Assembly: GCA_030550555.1 (NCBI GenBank)
Contig: JAUQPD010000037.1
Span: 100,628 to 164,627, forward strand
Direction: 5' to 3'
Source of the DNA: Thermodesulfobacteriota bacterium
Lineage (GTDB): Bacteria > Desulfobacterota > Thermodesulfobacteria > Thermodesulfobacteriales > Thermodesulfobacteriaceae
DNA length: 64,000 nt
Shown here: positions 17,806 through 28,414 of the stretch, one piece after another
How positions within the stretch are numbered: the stretch's first letter is position 1
Layout of the letters: each line of letters begins with the position of its first letter
Made by a program: the position numbers and the translations under genes
Notes under the pieces: model-generated
Told to the model about the DNA's origin: nothing
Seen by the model: the letters and a program-made list of their open reading frames with translations, nothing else
The model's database searches: none

Positions 17806-17813
17806 TAGTATTT

Positions 17814-18545
17814 ATGAGAAAGGTAATTATTATTCCTGCCCGTTATGGATCTACTAGATTTCCTGGCAAGCCTTTAGTTAATTTATGGGGCAAACCTCTG
17901 ATTCAATGGGTTTATGAAAGAGCCTGTGAAAGTGGCTTAAGTGAAATCTATGTAGCTACCGATGACAAAAGAATTTTTGATGTAGTTGTGGGATTTGGTG
18001 GAAAGGCGGTCTTTACTGGTGAACACCCCTCAGGAACTGACAGAGTTGCAGAAGCTGTAAACATTCTTGGGTTCTCCAAAGAAGACATCATTATTAACCT
18101 TCAGGGAGATCAACCTCTCTTTCCCTCAGAATATTTTCACCATTTAGTGCAACCTCTACTCCTTGATTCCCAAATTCCTATGGCAACCCTTGCGGTTCCC
18201 ATCAGAAATAGAGCAGATCTTGACAACCCAAATAAAGTCAAAGTAGTTCTTGACAAAAAAGGAAGAGCCCTCTATTTTTCAAGAAGCCCTATCCCCTTCT
18301 TTAGACCCCCTGGAAAAGAACCTCTATACTTCAAACACATAGGTGTTTACGCCTACAGAAAAGGGTTTCTTGATGAATTTGTAAAACTTCCTCAAGGTGA
18401 TCTTGAGAGGGCTGAGAAACTCGAACAACTGCGGGCCCTCGAACACGGATACCAAATTGCTGTAAGTCTGGTTCAAGACGATATACCTGAGGTGGATACT
18501 CCTGAAGACTTTGAGTATGTTAAATTTTTGACCAAAGAGCTATGA
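17814..18545 (+). CDS. kdsB: 3-deoxy-manno-octulosonate cytidylyltransferase
   Basis: 243 residues. It activates Kdo as CMP-Kdo for the LPS inner core, showing a diderm cell with LPS. Motifs are VIIPARYGSTRFPGKPL (nucleotide binding), YVATDDKRI, INLQGDQPL (catalytic Asp/metal), FSRSPIPFFR, FKHIGVYAYRKGFL and LEQLRALEHGYQI. The only plausible start is ATG 17814, which lacks an upstream ribosome-binding site. The stop overlaps the Memo-like gene by 4 bases. Confidence 0.97.
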   Translation: MRKVIIIPARYGSTRFPGKPLVNLWGKPLIQWVYERACESGLSEIYVATDDKRIFDVVVGFGGKAVFTGEHPSGTDRVAEAVNILGFSKEDIIINLQGDQPLFPSEYFHHLVQPLLLDSQIPMATLAVPIRNRADLDNPNKVKVVLDKKGRALYFSRSPIPFFRPPGKEPLYFKHIGVYAYRKGFLDEFVKLPQGDLERAEKLEQLRALEHGYQIAVSLVQDDIPEVDTPEDFEYVKFLTKEL

Positions 18546-19357
18546 TTAGACAACCAGCAGTCGCAGGATATTTCTATCCTGGAAGAGTTGAAGCCCTTAT
18601 TGAAACCCTTGAAGAGCTAATTGAATTTAGTGAGGACAAGATCTCAGCAATAGGAATTGTTGTTCCTCATGCGGGATACATATATTCCGGAAGGACTGCA
18701 GGTAAGGTTTACGGAGCCATTGAACCTCCAGATGTTGCAATCATTCTTGGACCAAACCATACAGGGCTTGGGCCTGAAGTTTCACTCTTCTCTGGTGAGG
18801 CCTTTCTTACGCCTCTTGGAGAGGCCAAAATTAACAAGGAACTCTCGGAACTCCTGCTTAACACTTCACCACTCTTTTCCCCTGACACCCTTGCCCACAA
18901 GAGAGAACACTCCCTTGAAGTTCAGATTCCCTTTCTACAGTATCTAAACCCAGAAATTGAGATTGTTCCCATTTGTGTGGGGCATCTCTCTCTTGAGGAA
19001 ATCCGAAATATTGGAGAAGCTCTTGCCCATTCAATTGAACAATTTGAGACCTCAACTGGCAAAGAGGTTTTGATTGTTGCAAGTTCTGACTTCTCTCATT
19101 ATGAACCTCAGCTTGTTGCAAAAACAAAAGACTCCCTTGCTATTCAGGAAATACTAAACCTCTCTGAAGAGGGACTACTCAGAGTTGTATACAGAGAGAG
19201 AATTAGTATGTGTGGGGTCTATCCAGTCGCTATTACCATCTTGGCATCAAAACTTCTTGGAGCAGAAGAGGCAATCCTTGTTGAATACAGAACTTCAGGA
19301 GACATAACTGGAAACTTTTCGGCAGTTGTTGGTTATGGAGGAATTATAATCTATTGA
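18542..19357 (+). CDS. Memo-like protein (AmmeMemoRadiSam system protein B)
   Basis: 271 residues of the MEMO1 family: RQPAVAGYFYPGR at the start, VVPHAGYIYSGRTAG, ILGPNHTG, REHSLEVQIPFLQYL, VASSDFSHYEP and CGVYPVAITIL. Conserved His/Asp residues resemble those of metal-dependent dioxygenases, though enzymatic activity is debated. In many bacteria it is encoded beside an AMMECR1 and a radical SAM partner; neither is adjacent here. It overlaps kdsB by 4 bases and gltX follows directly. Confidence 0.92.
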   Translation: MIRQPAVAGYFYPGRVEALIETLEELIEFSEDKISAIGIVVPHAGYIYSGRTAGKVYGAIEPPDVAIILGPNHTGLGPEVSLFSGEAFLTPLGEAKINKELSELLLNTSPLFSPDTLAHKREHSLEVQIPFLQYLNPEIEIVPICVGHLSLEEIRNIGEALAHSIEQFETSTGKEVLIVASSDFSHYEPQLVAKTKDSLAIQEILNLSEEGLLRVVYRERISMCGVYPVAITILASKLLGAEEAILVEYRTSGDITGNFSAVVGYGGIIIY

Positions 19358-19371
19358 GGAGAGAGAGCTAT

Positions 19372-20757
19372 ATGGTAGTCACAAGGTTTCCGCCAAGCCC
19401 AACAGGACATCTTCATCTGGGTGGAGCAAGAACTGCCCTTTTTAATTACCTCTTTGCTAAAAAAAACGGTGGAAGGTTTATTCTTCGCTTTGAAGATACC
19501 GATAGAGAGAGGTCCAAAGAAGAATATGTCACCTCCATCATTTCTGCTCTTGAATGGTTAGGATTACATTGGGACGAGGGACCCTATTTTCAGAGCAAAC
19601 GATTTGAGCTCTATCAAGAATATGCACGGAGACTCTACGAGGAAGGGAAGGCCTATTACTGCGAATGTTCAAAGGACTTTCTTGAGGAGAGAAAGAAGAT
19701 CCTTCAAGGTCACGGGCTTAAACCTCGTTATGAGGGTTTTTGTCGGGAAAAAAACCTGCCACCAGGACCTGGAAGAGCTCTGAGAATAAAAGTATCGGTA
19801 GATAGTGAAATAGTTTTTGAAGACCTTCTTAGAGGAAAAATTGTCTTTCCTCCAGACGAGGTTGATGATTTTATTATTTTACGCTCAGATGGAACTCCAA
19901 CTTATCACTTTGCAGTAGTAGTTGACGACATTACCATGGGAGTAACTCATGTTATTAGGGGAGATGATCACATATCAAACACTCCTAAGCAGTTAATAAT
20001 TTATGAAGCCCTTGGGGTTGAGCCTCCTAAGTTTGCTCACATCCCCATGGTCCTTGGGCCTGATGGTGCAAGATTATCTAAAAGACATGGAGCACGATCT
20101 ATTCTTGAATACAAAGAGGAGGGCTATCTTCCTCAAGCGGTTATTAACTATTTAGCTCGTCTTGGATGGGGCTATGGAGATCAGGAGTATTTCACAATGG
20201 AAGAGCTTATCGAAAAATTTGATCTTTCAAGGGTAAACCTATCTCCTGCTCGTTTTGATCCAGACAAATTCTTAGCCATCAATGCTTACTGGTTAAGGGC
20301 CTTCTCCGCAGAGGATATCTATCCTCATCTGCTACCATTTATTTCTCACTACAATCTTTCAAAGTATCCAAAGGAAAAACAAATTGAAATGGTTAACAGT
20401 GTCAGAGTGCGAGTTAAGACCCTAAAAGAACTTGCAGAGATGATCGACTTTTATTTCTTTGATGAGGTCTCATTTGATGAGTCAGCAAAAACTAAGGCCC
20501 TAAGGCCTGAGCTTCTTCCCTATCTCAAAGCCTACATGTCTGAAATTGAGGGTTTAGACTTTGAAGATGAAAAACATCTTGAAGCTCATTTCAGAGAGTT
20601 TGCTGAAAGGCACAGTCTTAAGGTTAAGGACCTTGCCCAGGCCATACGAGTTGCTCTCACTGGAAAACTCATTAGCCCACCACTCTTTGAAGTCATGAGG
20701 ATTCTCGGAAAAGTTGAGGTAAAGAGAAGACTCGAAAAAGCCTTACAGTCAATTTAA
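19372..20757 (+). CDS. gltX: glutamate--tRNA ligase
   Basis: About 461 residues, a class I synthetase charging tRNA-Glu (possibly also tRNA-Gln if Gln is made by transamidation). The HIGH-type motif is PPSPTGHLHLGGARTALFNY and the KMSKS-type loop is ARLSKRHGA; RFEDTDRERSKEEY is also characteristic. The ORF track begins at TTG 19354, inside the upstream stop; ATG 19372 (MVVTRFPPSPTG) has GAGGAGAGAG upstream and fits the family, so I choose it. The small UGA-containing gene starts 17 bases downstream. Confidence 0.97.
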   Translation: MVVTRFPPSPTGHLHLGGARTALFNYLFAKKNGGRFILRFEDTDRERSKEEYVTSIISALEWLGLHWDEGPYFQSKRFELYQEYARRLYEEGKAYYCECSKDFLEERKKILQGHGLKPRYEGFCREKNLPPGPGRALRIKVSVDSEIVFEDLLRGKIVFPPDEVDDFIILRSDGTPTYHFAVVVDDITMGVTHVIRGDDHISNTPKQLIIYEALGVEPPKFAHIPMVLGPDGARLSKRHGARSILEYKEEGYLPQAVINYLARLGWGYGDQEYFTMEELIEKFDLSRVNLSPARFDPDKFLAINAYWLRAFSAEDIYPHLLPFISHYNLSKYPKEKQIEMVNSVRVRVKTLKELAEMIDFYFFDEVSFDESAKTKALRPELLPYLKAYMSEIEGLDFEDEKHLEAHFREFAERHSLKVKDLAQAIRVALTGKLISPPLFEVMRILGKVEVKRRLEKALQSI

Positions 20758-20774
20758 AAGAGGGGGGAGGATCT

Positions 20775-20945
20775 ATGTGGGAAGTCCTGATTATTGTTGC
20801 GGTATTAGTTATTTGGTTTTTTGTTTCACGTTATATTTTCCCTAAAATGGGTATCCCTGTCTGAGGAATGCCATATAACCCTCCTGGAGAGGGGAAAGAG
20901 AGACAAGGCTACGGTAAAGAGGAGGAAAAGAAAACCTGTAAGTAG
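20775..20945 (+). CDS. candidate small membrane selenoprotein, in-frame UGA at codon 30
   Basis: Not in the ORF track. GGGGGGAGG stands 4 bases before ATG 20775. The first 29 codons give MWEVLIIVAVLVIWFFVSRY, one clear transmembrane helix, then IFPKMGIPV. The next codon is TGA (20862-20864), after which the frame continues for 26 charged, Gly/Glu/Lys-rich codons (GMPYNPPGEGKERQ...) to TAG, ending TCK. Read as selenocysteine, the product is 56 residues with Sec just after the membrane exit. CCCTC-CTGGA-GAGGG lies 15-29 bases after the TGA, where a bacterial SECIS would sit. SelB is encoded at 42265. Alternative: a 29-residue peptide ending at TGA. Function unknown, perhaps redox or metal binding. 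Confidence 0.6.
20879..20893 (+). promoter_or_regulatory. candidate bacterial SECIS hairpin
   Basis: CCCTC and GAGGG form a 5-bp stem with loop CTGGA, immediately downstream of the in-frame TGA (20862-20864). Loop Gs are about 22 bases after the TGA, inside the usual 16-37 range. The fit is imperfect: bacterial SECIS loops normally have G in the first or second loop position, which here requires counting a C-A mismatch as the closing pair. Confidence 0.4.
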
Positions 20946-20986
20946 ATAAGATCAGTTGAGAAAAAACCTGCATCAAGAGGGTTACA

Positions 20987-24062
<3,076 letters not shown>

Positions 24063-24093
24063 TCAACCTATTAGAGCACCTTTAGTTTTTATT

Positions 24094-25740
24094 TTATGAC
24101 TTTTTAAATTCCGTCAACATCAAGCTCCTTAAGTCCCCTTTCCTCTGTAGGAGTATCCAAACGATAACCATTCCTGTCAAAATTAGGCATAGAATGGGAA
24201 ACACGTATCCTATTTTCACAAAAAAGGTCTTCTCGGTAAATAAAACTATGTCTCCATAGACAATCTCTTCCCTCTCTAAAAGACTTTCTGCCCTAACCCT
24301 TCCCAAGGGATCTATGATACCTGAAATTCCTGTATTTGCAGATTGAAGAACATATCTCCTTCCCTCAACCGCTCTTACCACTGCCTTTTGGAAATGCTGA
24401 TAAGGAGCTGAGGTTCTTCCAAACCAGGCATCATTTGTGGCAATAAAAACAAATTCTCCTTCTTGAGAAAGCCTTTTTACGAGGATCTGAGGAAAGGCAG
24501 ACTCAAAACATATGAGTGGCACAAAACTAACCCTCTTTCCTTCAAGCTCCACTCTCAAATTCTTGGAAGTCCCTGGCCTTATAATATCAGTGACAACAGA
24601 AATTCTTCTGAGAAAAGGCAAATACTCTCCCAAAGGAACGTACTCTCCAAAGGGAACAAGTTTCTCCTTATCATATAGGTCTACAAGTTCACCTCCTTTC
24701 CATACAAGAAGGCTATTGTGAATCTTAGGATAGGGAGGCAATGAGGCAACTCTAAAAGTACCGAATACAATCACTGGCATCCACTCTGCCTCATCTTCAA
24801 CTCTCTCAAGCACCGAAAGAAATCTGAGGGTCTCCTTTTTGTCATAGGCAAAATAAAAAGGAAGAGCAGTCTCTGGGAAAAAAACAAATTGAGGTCTTTC
24901 AGAAAGCGAGAGAAATAGAAGCTTTTCATAGGCCTTTTGAGATACCTCTATTTCCTTTGCCTCCTTTAACTCCTGAGGAATATTTCCCTGAAGAAGCGCT
25001 ACCCTGTAAAGTAAATCCTTTGCTTCAAGTCTTTGCTCTAAAGTCTTTTTCCAAAAATCAAAACTATACAAATTATAGCCTATTAAGAATGAGTATAGAG
25101 TGAGAAAAAATACTTGGTCTAACAGAAATGATCTTTGTCGATAATTTTGATAAAAAAAGAGTAAATAAAAGAGGTGATAATTAATTAAAATTATCAGAAA
25201 AGAGAGGCCCCATATACCAAAAAGGTCGGCAAATTGTAATATATATATAAAAGAAGCAAGTGGATATCCAATCAACCCCCAAGGGAAACCAGTAAGTAGT
25301 GTTGATCTCAAATATTCAGTAGCAACAAAAAAAGTAGCAACTAAAACTGCTTTAATAAAGGTAGGTTCTGTAAAGGCATTAATCTTAGAAGAAATAAATA
25401 AGAAAATCACAATATATATAGAGAGATAGAGAGATAAGAGCAATAAAATAAAAATACCCAAAAACCAATGAATATTTCCATATTTATGAAGTGTATAAAC
25501 AATCCAATAAAGAAGAGTGGCAAAGTGTAACACTCCAAAAATGAGGCCAATTTTGGTAATTTTTAATGTGTTATATTCATAATGTCTTACAATGTAAAAC
25601 AGGGGGATAAGGGCGATGAAGATAAAGACAGAGATATTAAATTTGGGAAAGCTAAGAGTGAGAAGAATGGCAGATAAGGCTGAAAAGAGATAGGTGCTAA
25701 GAGAGGAACTTAATACGAACTTTGTCAATTTTTCTCTCAT
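24094..25740 (-). CDS. lnt: apolipoprotein N-acyltransferase
   Basis: About 548 residues. It adds the third acyl chain to lipoproteins in the inner membrane. Six to seven N-terminal helices are followed by a nitrilase-like periplasmic domain with the catalytic triad: Glu in VFFPETALPF, Lys in YDKEKLVPFGEYVP, Cys in VPLICFESAFP; ATNDAWFGRTSAPYQH and SANTGISGIIDP are also typical. A last helix is near the C-terminus. The ORF track begins at TTG 25749; ATG 25740 is preferred, both overlapping the CBS gene. The membrane half is AT-rich. Confidence 0.94.
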   Translation of the reverse strand: MREKLTKFVLSSSLSTYLFSALSAILLTLSFPKFNISVFIFIALIPLFYIVRHYEYNTLKITKIGLIFGVLHFATLLYWIVYTLHKYGNIHWFLGIFILLLLSLYLSIYIVIFLFISSKINAFTEPTFIKAVLVATFFVATEYLRSTLLTGFPWGLIGYPLASFIYILQFADLFGIWGLSFLIILINYHLFYLLFFYQNYRQRSFLLDQVFFLTLYSFLIGYNLYSFDFWKKTLEQRLEAKDLLYRVALLQGNIPQELKEAKEIEVSQKAYEKLLFLSLSERPQFVFFPETALPFYFAYDKKETLRFLSVLERVEDEAEWMPVIVFGTFRVASLPPYPKIHNSLLVWKGGELVDLYDKEKLVPFGEYVPLGEYLPFLRRISVVTDIIRPGTSKNLRVELEGKRVSFVPLICFESAFPQILVKRLSQEGEFVFIATNDAWFGRTSAPYQHFQKAVVRAVEGRRYVLQSANTGISGIIDPLGRVRAESLLEREEIVYGDIVLFTEKTFFVKIGYVFPILCLILTGMVIVWILLQRKGDLRSLMLTEFKKS

Positions 25741-26443
25741 CAGCTTCAAGGATCTCCACTTCTATGGGTGGAAGCGTGAATTTTTCTCCCTTTTGGGGGA
25801 TTCTTTTAAGGTTTTCCAGGATAAAACCTGCAAGAGTTTCGTAATCCCCTCTTGGAAATTCAATTTGATAACACTTTTCAAGGACTCTCAATTTGGTGAT
25901 AGCGGGAAGAGTAATCCATCCTTCTTGATCTGCTGGGTAACATTTCTGAGTTCCCAGGAAAAGGTCCTCAACAATGTCTTTAAAGCGAACGATTCCAACG
26001 AATTCAGAGTGTTCATCAACTACAAAGGCAATCTTGAGATTTTGCTGACGAAATTTCTCAAGGGCTGAGACTATGGGAAGGCCCTCAGGTAAAGTTAGAG
26101 CAGGCTGAATAAAGTCTTTCCAGTTGTAGAGACTCTGAAGAAACCCTGGCAGAAGATCTCTTAGACTTACATATCCAAGATAGTTATCAAGGCTAGTTCT
26201 ATATACTGGATAATAGTGATGGGGATAGCGAACAATATACTCTTTTGTCTCTTCCCAGGTGTAGTCTATATCAAGGGCCTTCAAGTAGAGGCGTGGAATT
26301 AAGAAATCACGGACACTCAGACTCTCAAGCCTTTCAAAGATTTGGAGCCATTCTTCCCTTTGAGGAGACTCCTCTGACTCCTCTATAGATTCCTTACCGA
26401 AAATTAGGGATTTTAAAAACCGAACCAGTGAGGATTCTTCCAT
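25697..26443 (-). CDS. CorC/HlyC-type CBS domain protein
   Basis: 248 residues without membrane segments: a tandem CBS pair (about 45-170; SVRDFLIPRLYLKALDID, YPVYRTSLDNYLGYVSLRDLL, IAFVVDEHSEFVGIVRFKDIVEDLF) and a C-terminal CorC/HlyC transporter-associated domain. E. coli CorC (YbeX) is similar in length, is encoded next to lnt and is linked to Mg/Co efflux and ribosome maturation; the position beside lnt here supports that assignment. The 3' end overlaps lnt by about 44-53 bases. Confidence 0.9.
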   Translation of the reverse strand: MEESSLVRFLKSLIFGKESIEESEESPQREEWLQIFERLESLSVRDFLIPRLYLKALDIDYTWEETKEYIVRYPHHYYPVYRTSLDNYLGYVSLRDLLPGFLQSLYNWKDFIQPALTLPEGLPIVSALEKFRQQNLKIAFVVDEHSEFVGIVRFKDIVEDLFLGTQKCYPADQEGWITLPAITKLRVLEKCYQIEFPRGDYETLAGFILENLKRIPQKGEKFTLPPIEVEILEADERKIDKVRIKFLS

Positions 26444-26472
26444 GGGCTCTAAGTCTACATATTAACCTACTT

Positions 26473-27459
26473 TTAACTTACAAAAAAGGAATAATTCTCC
26501 TCAAGAAAGCGGACGTATTCACGAACTCCTTCCTCAAGACTTCTCAATGGTCCACTGTAGCCTCCTCTTTGCAATTTATTTATATCCGCCTCAGTGAAGT
26601 ATTGATATTGTTTCCTGAGATTTTCAGGCATATCAATATACTCAATAGCTGGTGATAGACCAAGAGATGAGAATACTGCCTTTACAAGGTCATTAAAGGA
26701 CCGTGCCTTCCCTGTGCCCACATTGTAAATTCCTTTTAAATGGGGGTTGTCATAAAAAAAGAGAGTAATCGCAACAGCATCCTTAACATAAATAAAGTCT
26801 CTCAACTGACCTCCATCCTCATAACGGGGATTATAGGACTTAAAAAGTCTCACTTTACCTTCTTTCTTTATCTGTTCATAAGCCTTAAGCACAACACTCC
26901 TCATCTCTCCCTTATGAAACTCCTTATCACCATAGACATTGAAGTATTTCAAACCAACAACCCTATTTAAAAGCCCCCTTCTCTTAACCCAAAGGTCAAA
27001 AAGGTGCTTAAAAAAACCATAAGCATTGAGGGGTCTCAAACTCTCTAAGAGCTCCTCATCATCTCTAAAACCAAGAGAACCATCTCCATAGGTAGCTGCA
27101 GATGAGGCGTAGATAAAAGTTATGTCCCTCTCAATGGCGTATTCGCAGAGTTTAACAGAATAGACAAAGTTATTACGATAAAGGTATTGGAGATCCTTAA
27201 CTGTGGTATCACTACAGGCTCCAAGATGAAATATTGCCTTTATTTTCCCGAAACGTTCTTCTTCAAGGGCCTGCAAAAAATCATCTTTTTCAATATAGTC
27301 CCAAAACTTGAGGCCAAGCAGATTTTTCCACTTAATTCCTGAACTTAGATGATCAACAATCAGAATTTTATCTTCTCCCCTCTCATTTAGAGCTTGAACG
27401 AGATTTGCCCCAATAAACCCGGCACCCCCTGTTACCACAATATATCCTCGGTCACTCAC
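26473..27459 (-). CDS. hldD: ADP-glyceromanno-heptose 6-epimerase
   Basis: 328 residues of the extended SDR family, making ADP-L-glycero-D-manno-heptose for the LPS inner core. The NAD(P) motif is VVTGGAGFIGANL, followed by FHLGACSDTT, IYASSAATYG and the catalytic YGFFK pattern. LIVDHLSSGIKWKNLLGL is the distinguishing N-terminal stretch of HldD/RfaD. The GTG start has AAGGAGGAGG upstream. It is the first gene of hldD-corC-lnt-ligA. Confidence 0.93.
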   Translation of the reverse strand: MSDRGYIVVTGGAGFIGANLVQALNERGEDKILIVDHLSSGIKWKNLLGLKFWDYIEKDDFLQALEEERFGKIKAIFHLGACSDTTVKDLQYLYRNNFVYSVKLCEYAIERDITFIYASSAATYGDGSLGFRDDEELLESLRPLNAYGFFKHLFDLWVKRRGLLNRVVGLKYFNVYGDKEFHKGEMRSVVLKAYEQIKKEGKVRLFKSYNPRYEDGGQLRDFIYVKDAVAITLFFYDNPHLKGIYNVGTGKARSFNDLVKAVFSSLGLSPAIEYIDMPENLRKQYQYFTEADINKLQRGGYSGPLRSLEEGVREYVRFLEENYSFFVS

Positions 27460-27532
27460 AAAAGACCTCCTCCTTTTTCTCTGCCTCCTATTTTAACATC
27501 CAAGAGAATCTCTGCAATTAATGTAACTTTAC

Positions 27533-27560
27533 TTGAAGTTGACAGAAATCTGTATATAAT
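27533..27560 (+). promoter_or_regulatory. candidate sigma-70 promoter of the PhnD-like gene
   Basis: TTGAAG (27533-27538), 16-base gap, TATAAT (27555-27560). The -10 ends 8 bases before the ATG at 27569, which would give an almost leaderless mRNA; no Shine-Dalgarno sequence is visible. Confidence 0.6.
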
Positions 27561-27568
27561 ATTGGAAT

Positions 27569-28414
27569 ATGATTTTACAAAGTTTCTTAAAAATCGTAAT
27601 CTTCCTAATATTCCTAAAATTAACTACGACTTTAGCACTATCAACTGAACCATGTAGATACACCTTTGGTATAGTGCCTACCTTTCATCCAGAGAAAACC
27701 CTAGAGGTGTGGGATCCTATTTTAAAGGAACTTGGAAGGCGCTTAAATTGTCAGTTTAAAATCAAAACTTTCGACACCTTTGGTGAGTTCATGAAAGCCC
27801 TAAATCTTGAAAAAATTGACTTTGCTCTCTCTGGCCCCTATCATGTTGTTTTGGCAAAGCGGACTAAAGGATATATGCCTATTATCAGAAATAGAGATCC
27901 TATTAGAATAATCCTTGTTGTAAGGAAAGACTCTAAATATTACAGTATCTTTGCCTTAGATGGACGAATAATTGGTTTTACAGATCCCAATGCTTATATT
28001 ACAACTATCTATATGCAAAAGAAACTTCGTGAAGAGTTTAAGATAAATTTTACACCAAAGTATTTGAAGACCCATGACAATGTATATAGACATGTTTTAC
28101 TTAAACTTGTAGATGCAGGTTGTGCTGTTGATCTGACATTTAAAAGACAGCCTTTAGAAGTAAGAGAACAACTTCATATTCTTTTCCAATCTGAGCCCTT
28201 TCCATCTCCTGCAATTATTGTCCACCCCAGGGTTCCAAAGCAAATAAAAAAAGCTTTTGTTATCAATTTTCTACAAATTGCAAAAGAAGATACATACGCG
28301 CAAATACTTCAAAAAACACAGGTTCCCAATCCCATATCTGCTAACTATGAAAGAGATTATAAAATACTTGAAACCTTTGCTTTAGAAAATTCTACAAGCC
28401 CTCTTAAACGTTGA
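27569..28414 (+). CDS. PhnD-like periplasmic substrate-binding protein
   Basis: 281 residues with an N-terminal signal peptide (about 1-24, hydrophobic VIFLIFLKLTTTLALS). The mature part has the phosphate/phosphonate-binding PhnD layout: RYTFGIVPTFHPEKTLEVWDPILKELGRRLN, FALSGPYHVVLAKR and VDAGCAVDLTF. No transporter genes follow. Instead the stop overlaps the start of a membrane histidine kinase (TTGA), so it likely acts as its periplasmic ligand sensor. The ligand could be an oxyanion, phosphonate or something else. The DNA is AT-rich. Confidence 0.88.
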   Translation: MILQSFLKIVIFLIFLKLTTTLALSTEPCRYTFGIVPTFHPEKTLEVWDPILKELGRRLNCQFKIKTFDTFGEFMKALNLEKIDFALSGPYHVVLAKRTKGYMPIIRNRDPIRIILVVRKDSKYYSIFALDGRIIGFTDPNAYITTIYMQKKLREEFKINFTPKYLKTHDNVYRHVLLKLVDAGCAVDLTFKRQPLEVREQLHILFQSEPFPSPAIIVHPRVPKQIKKAFVINFLQIAKEDTYAQILQKTQVPNPISANYERDYKILETFALENSTSPLKR

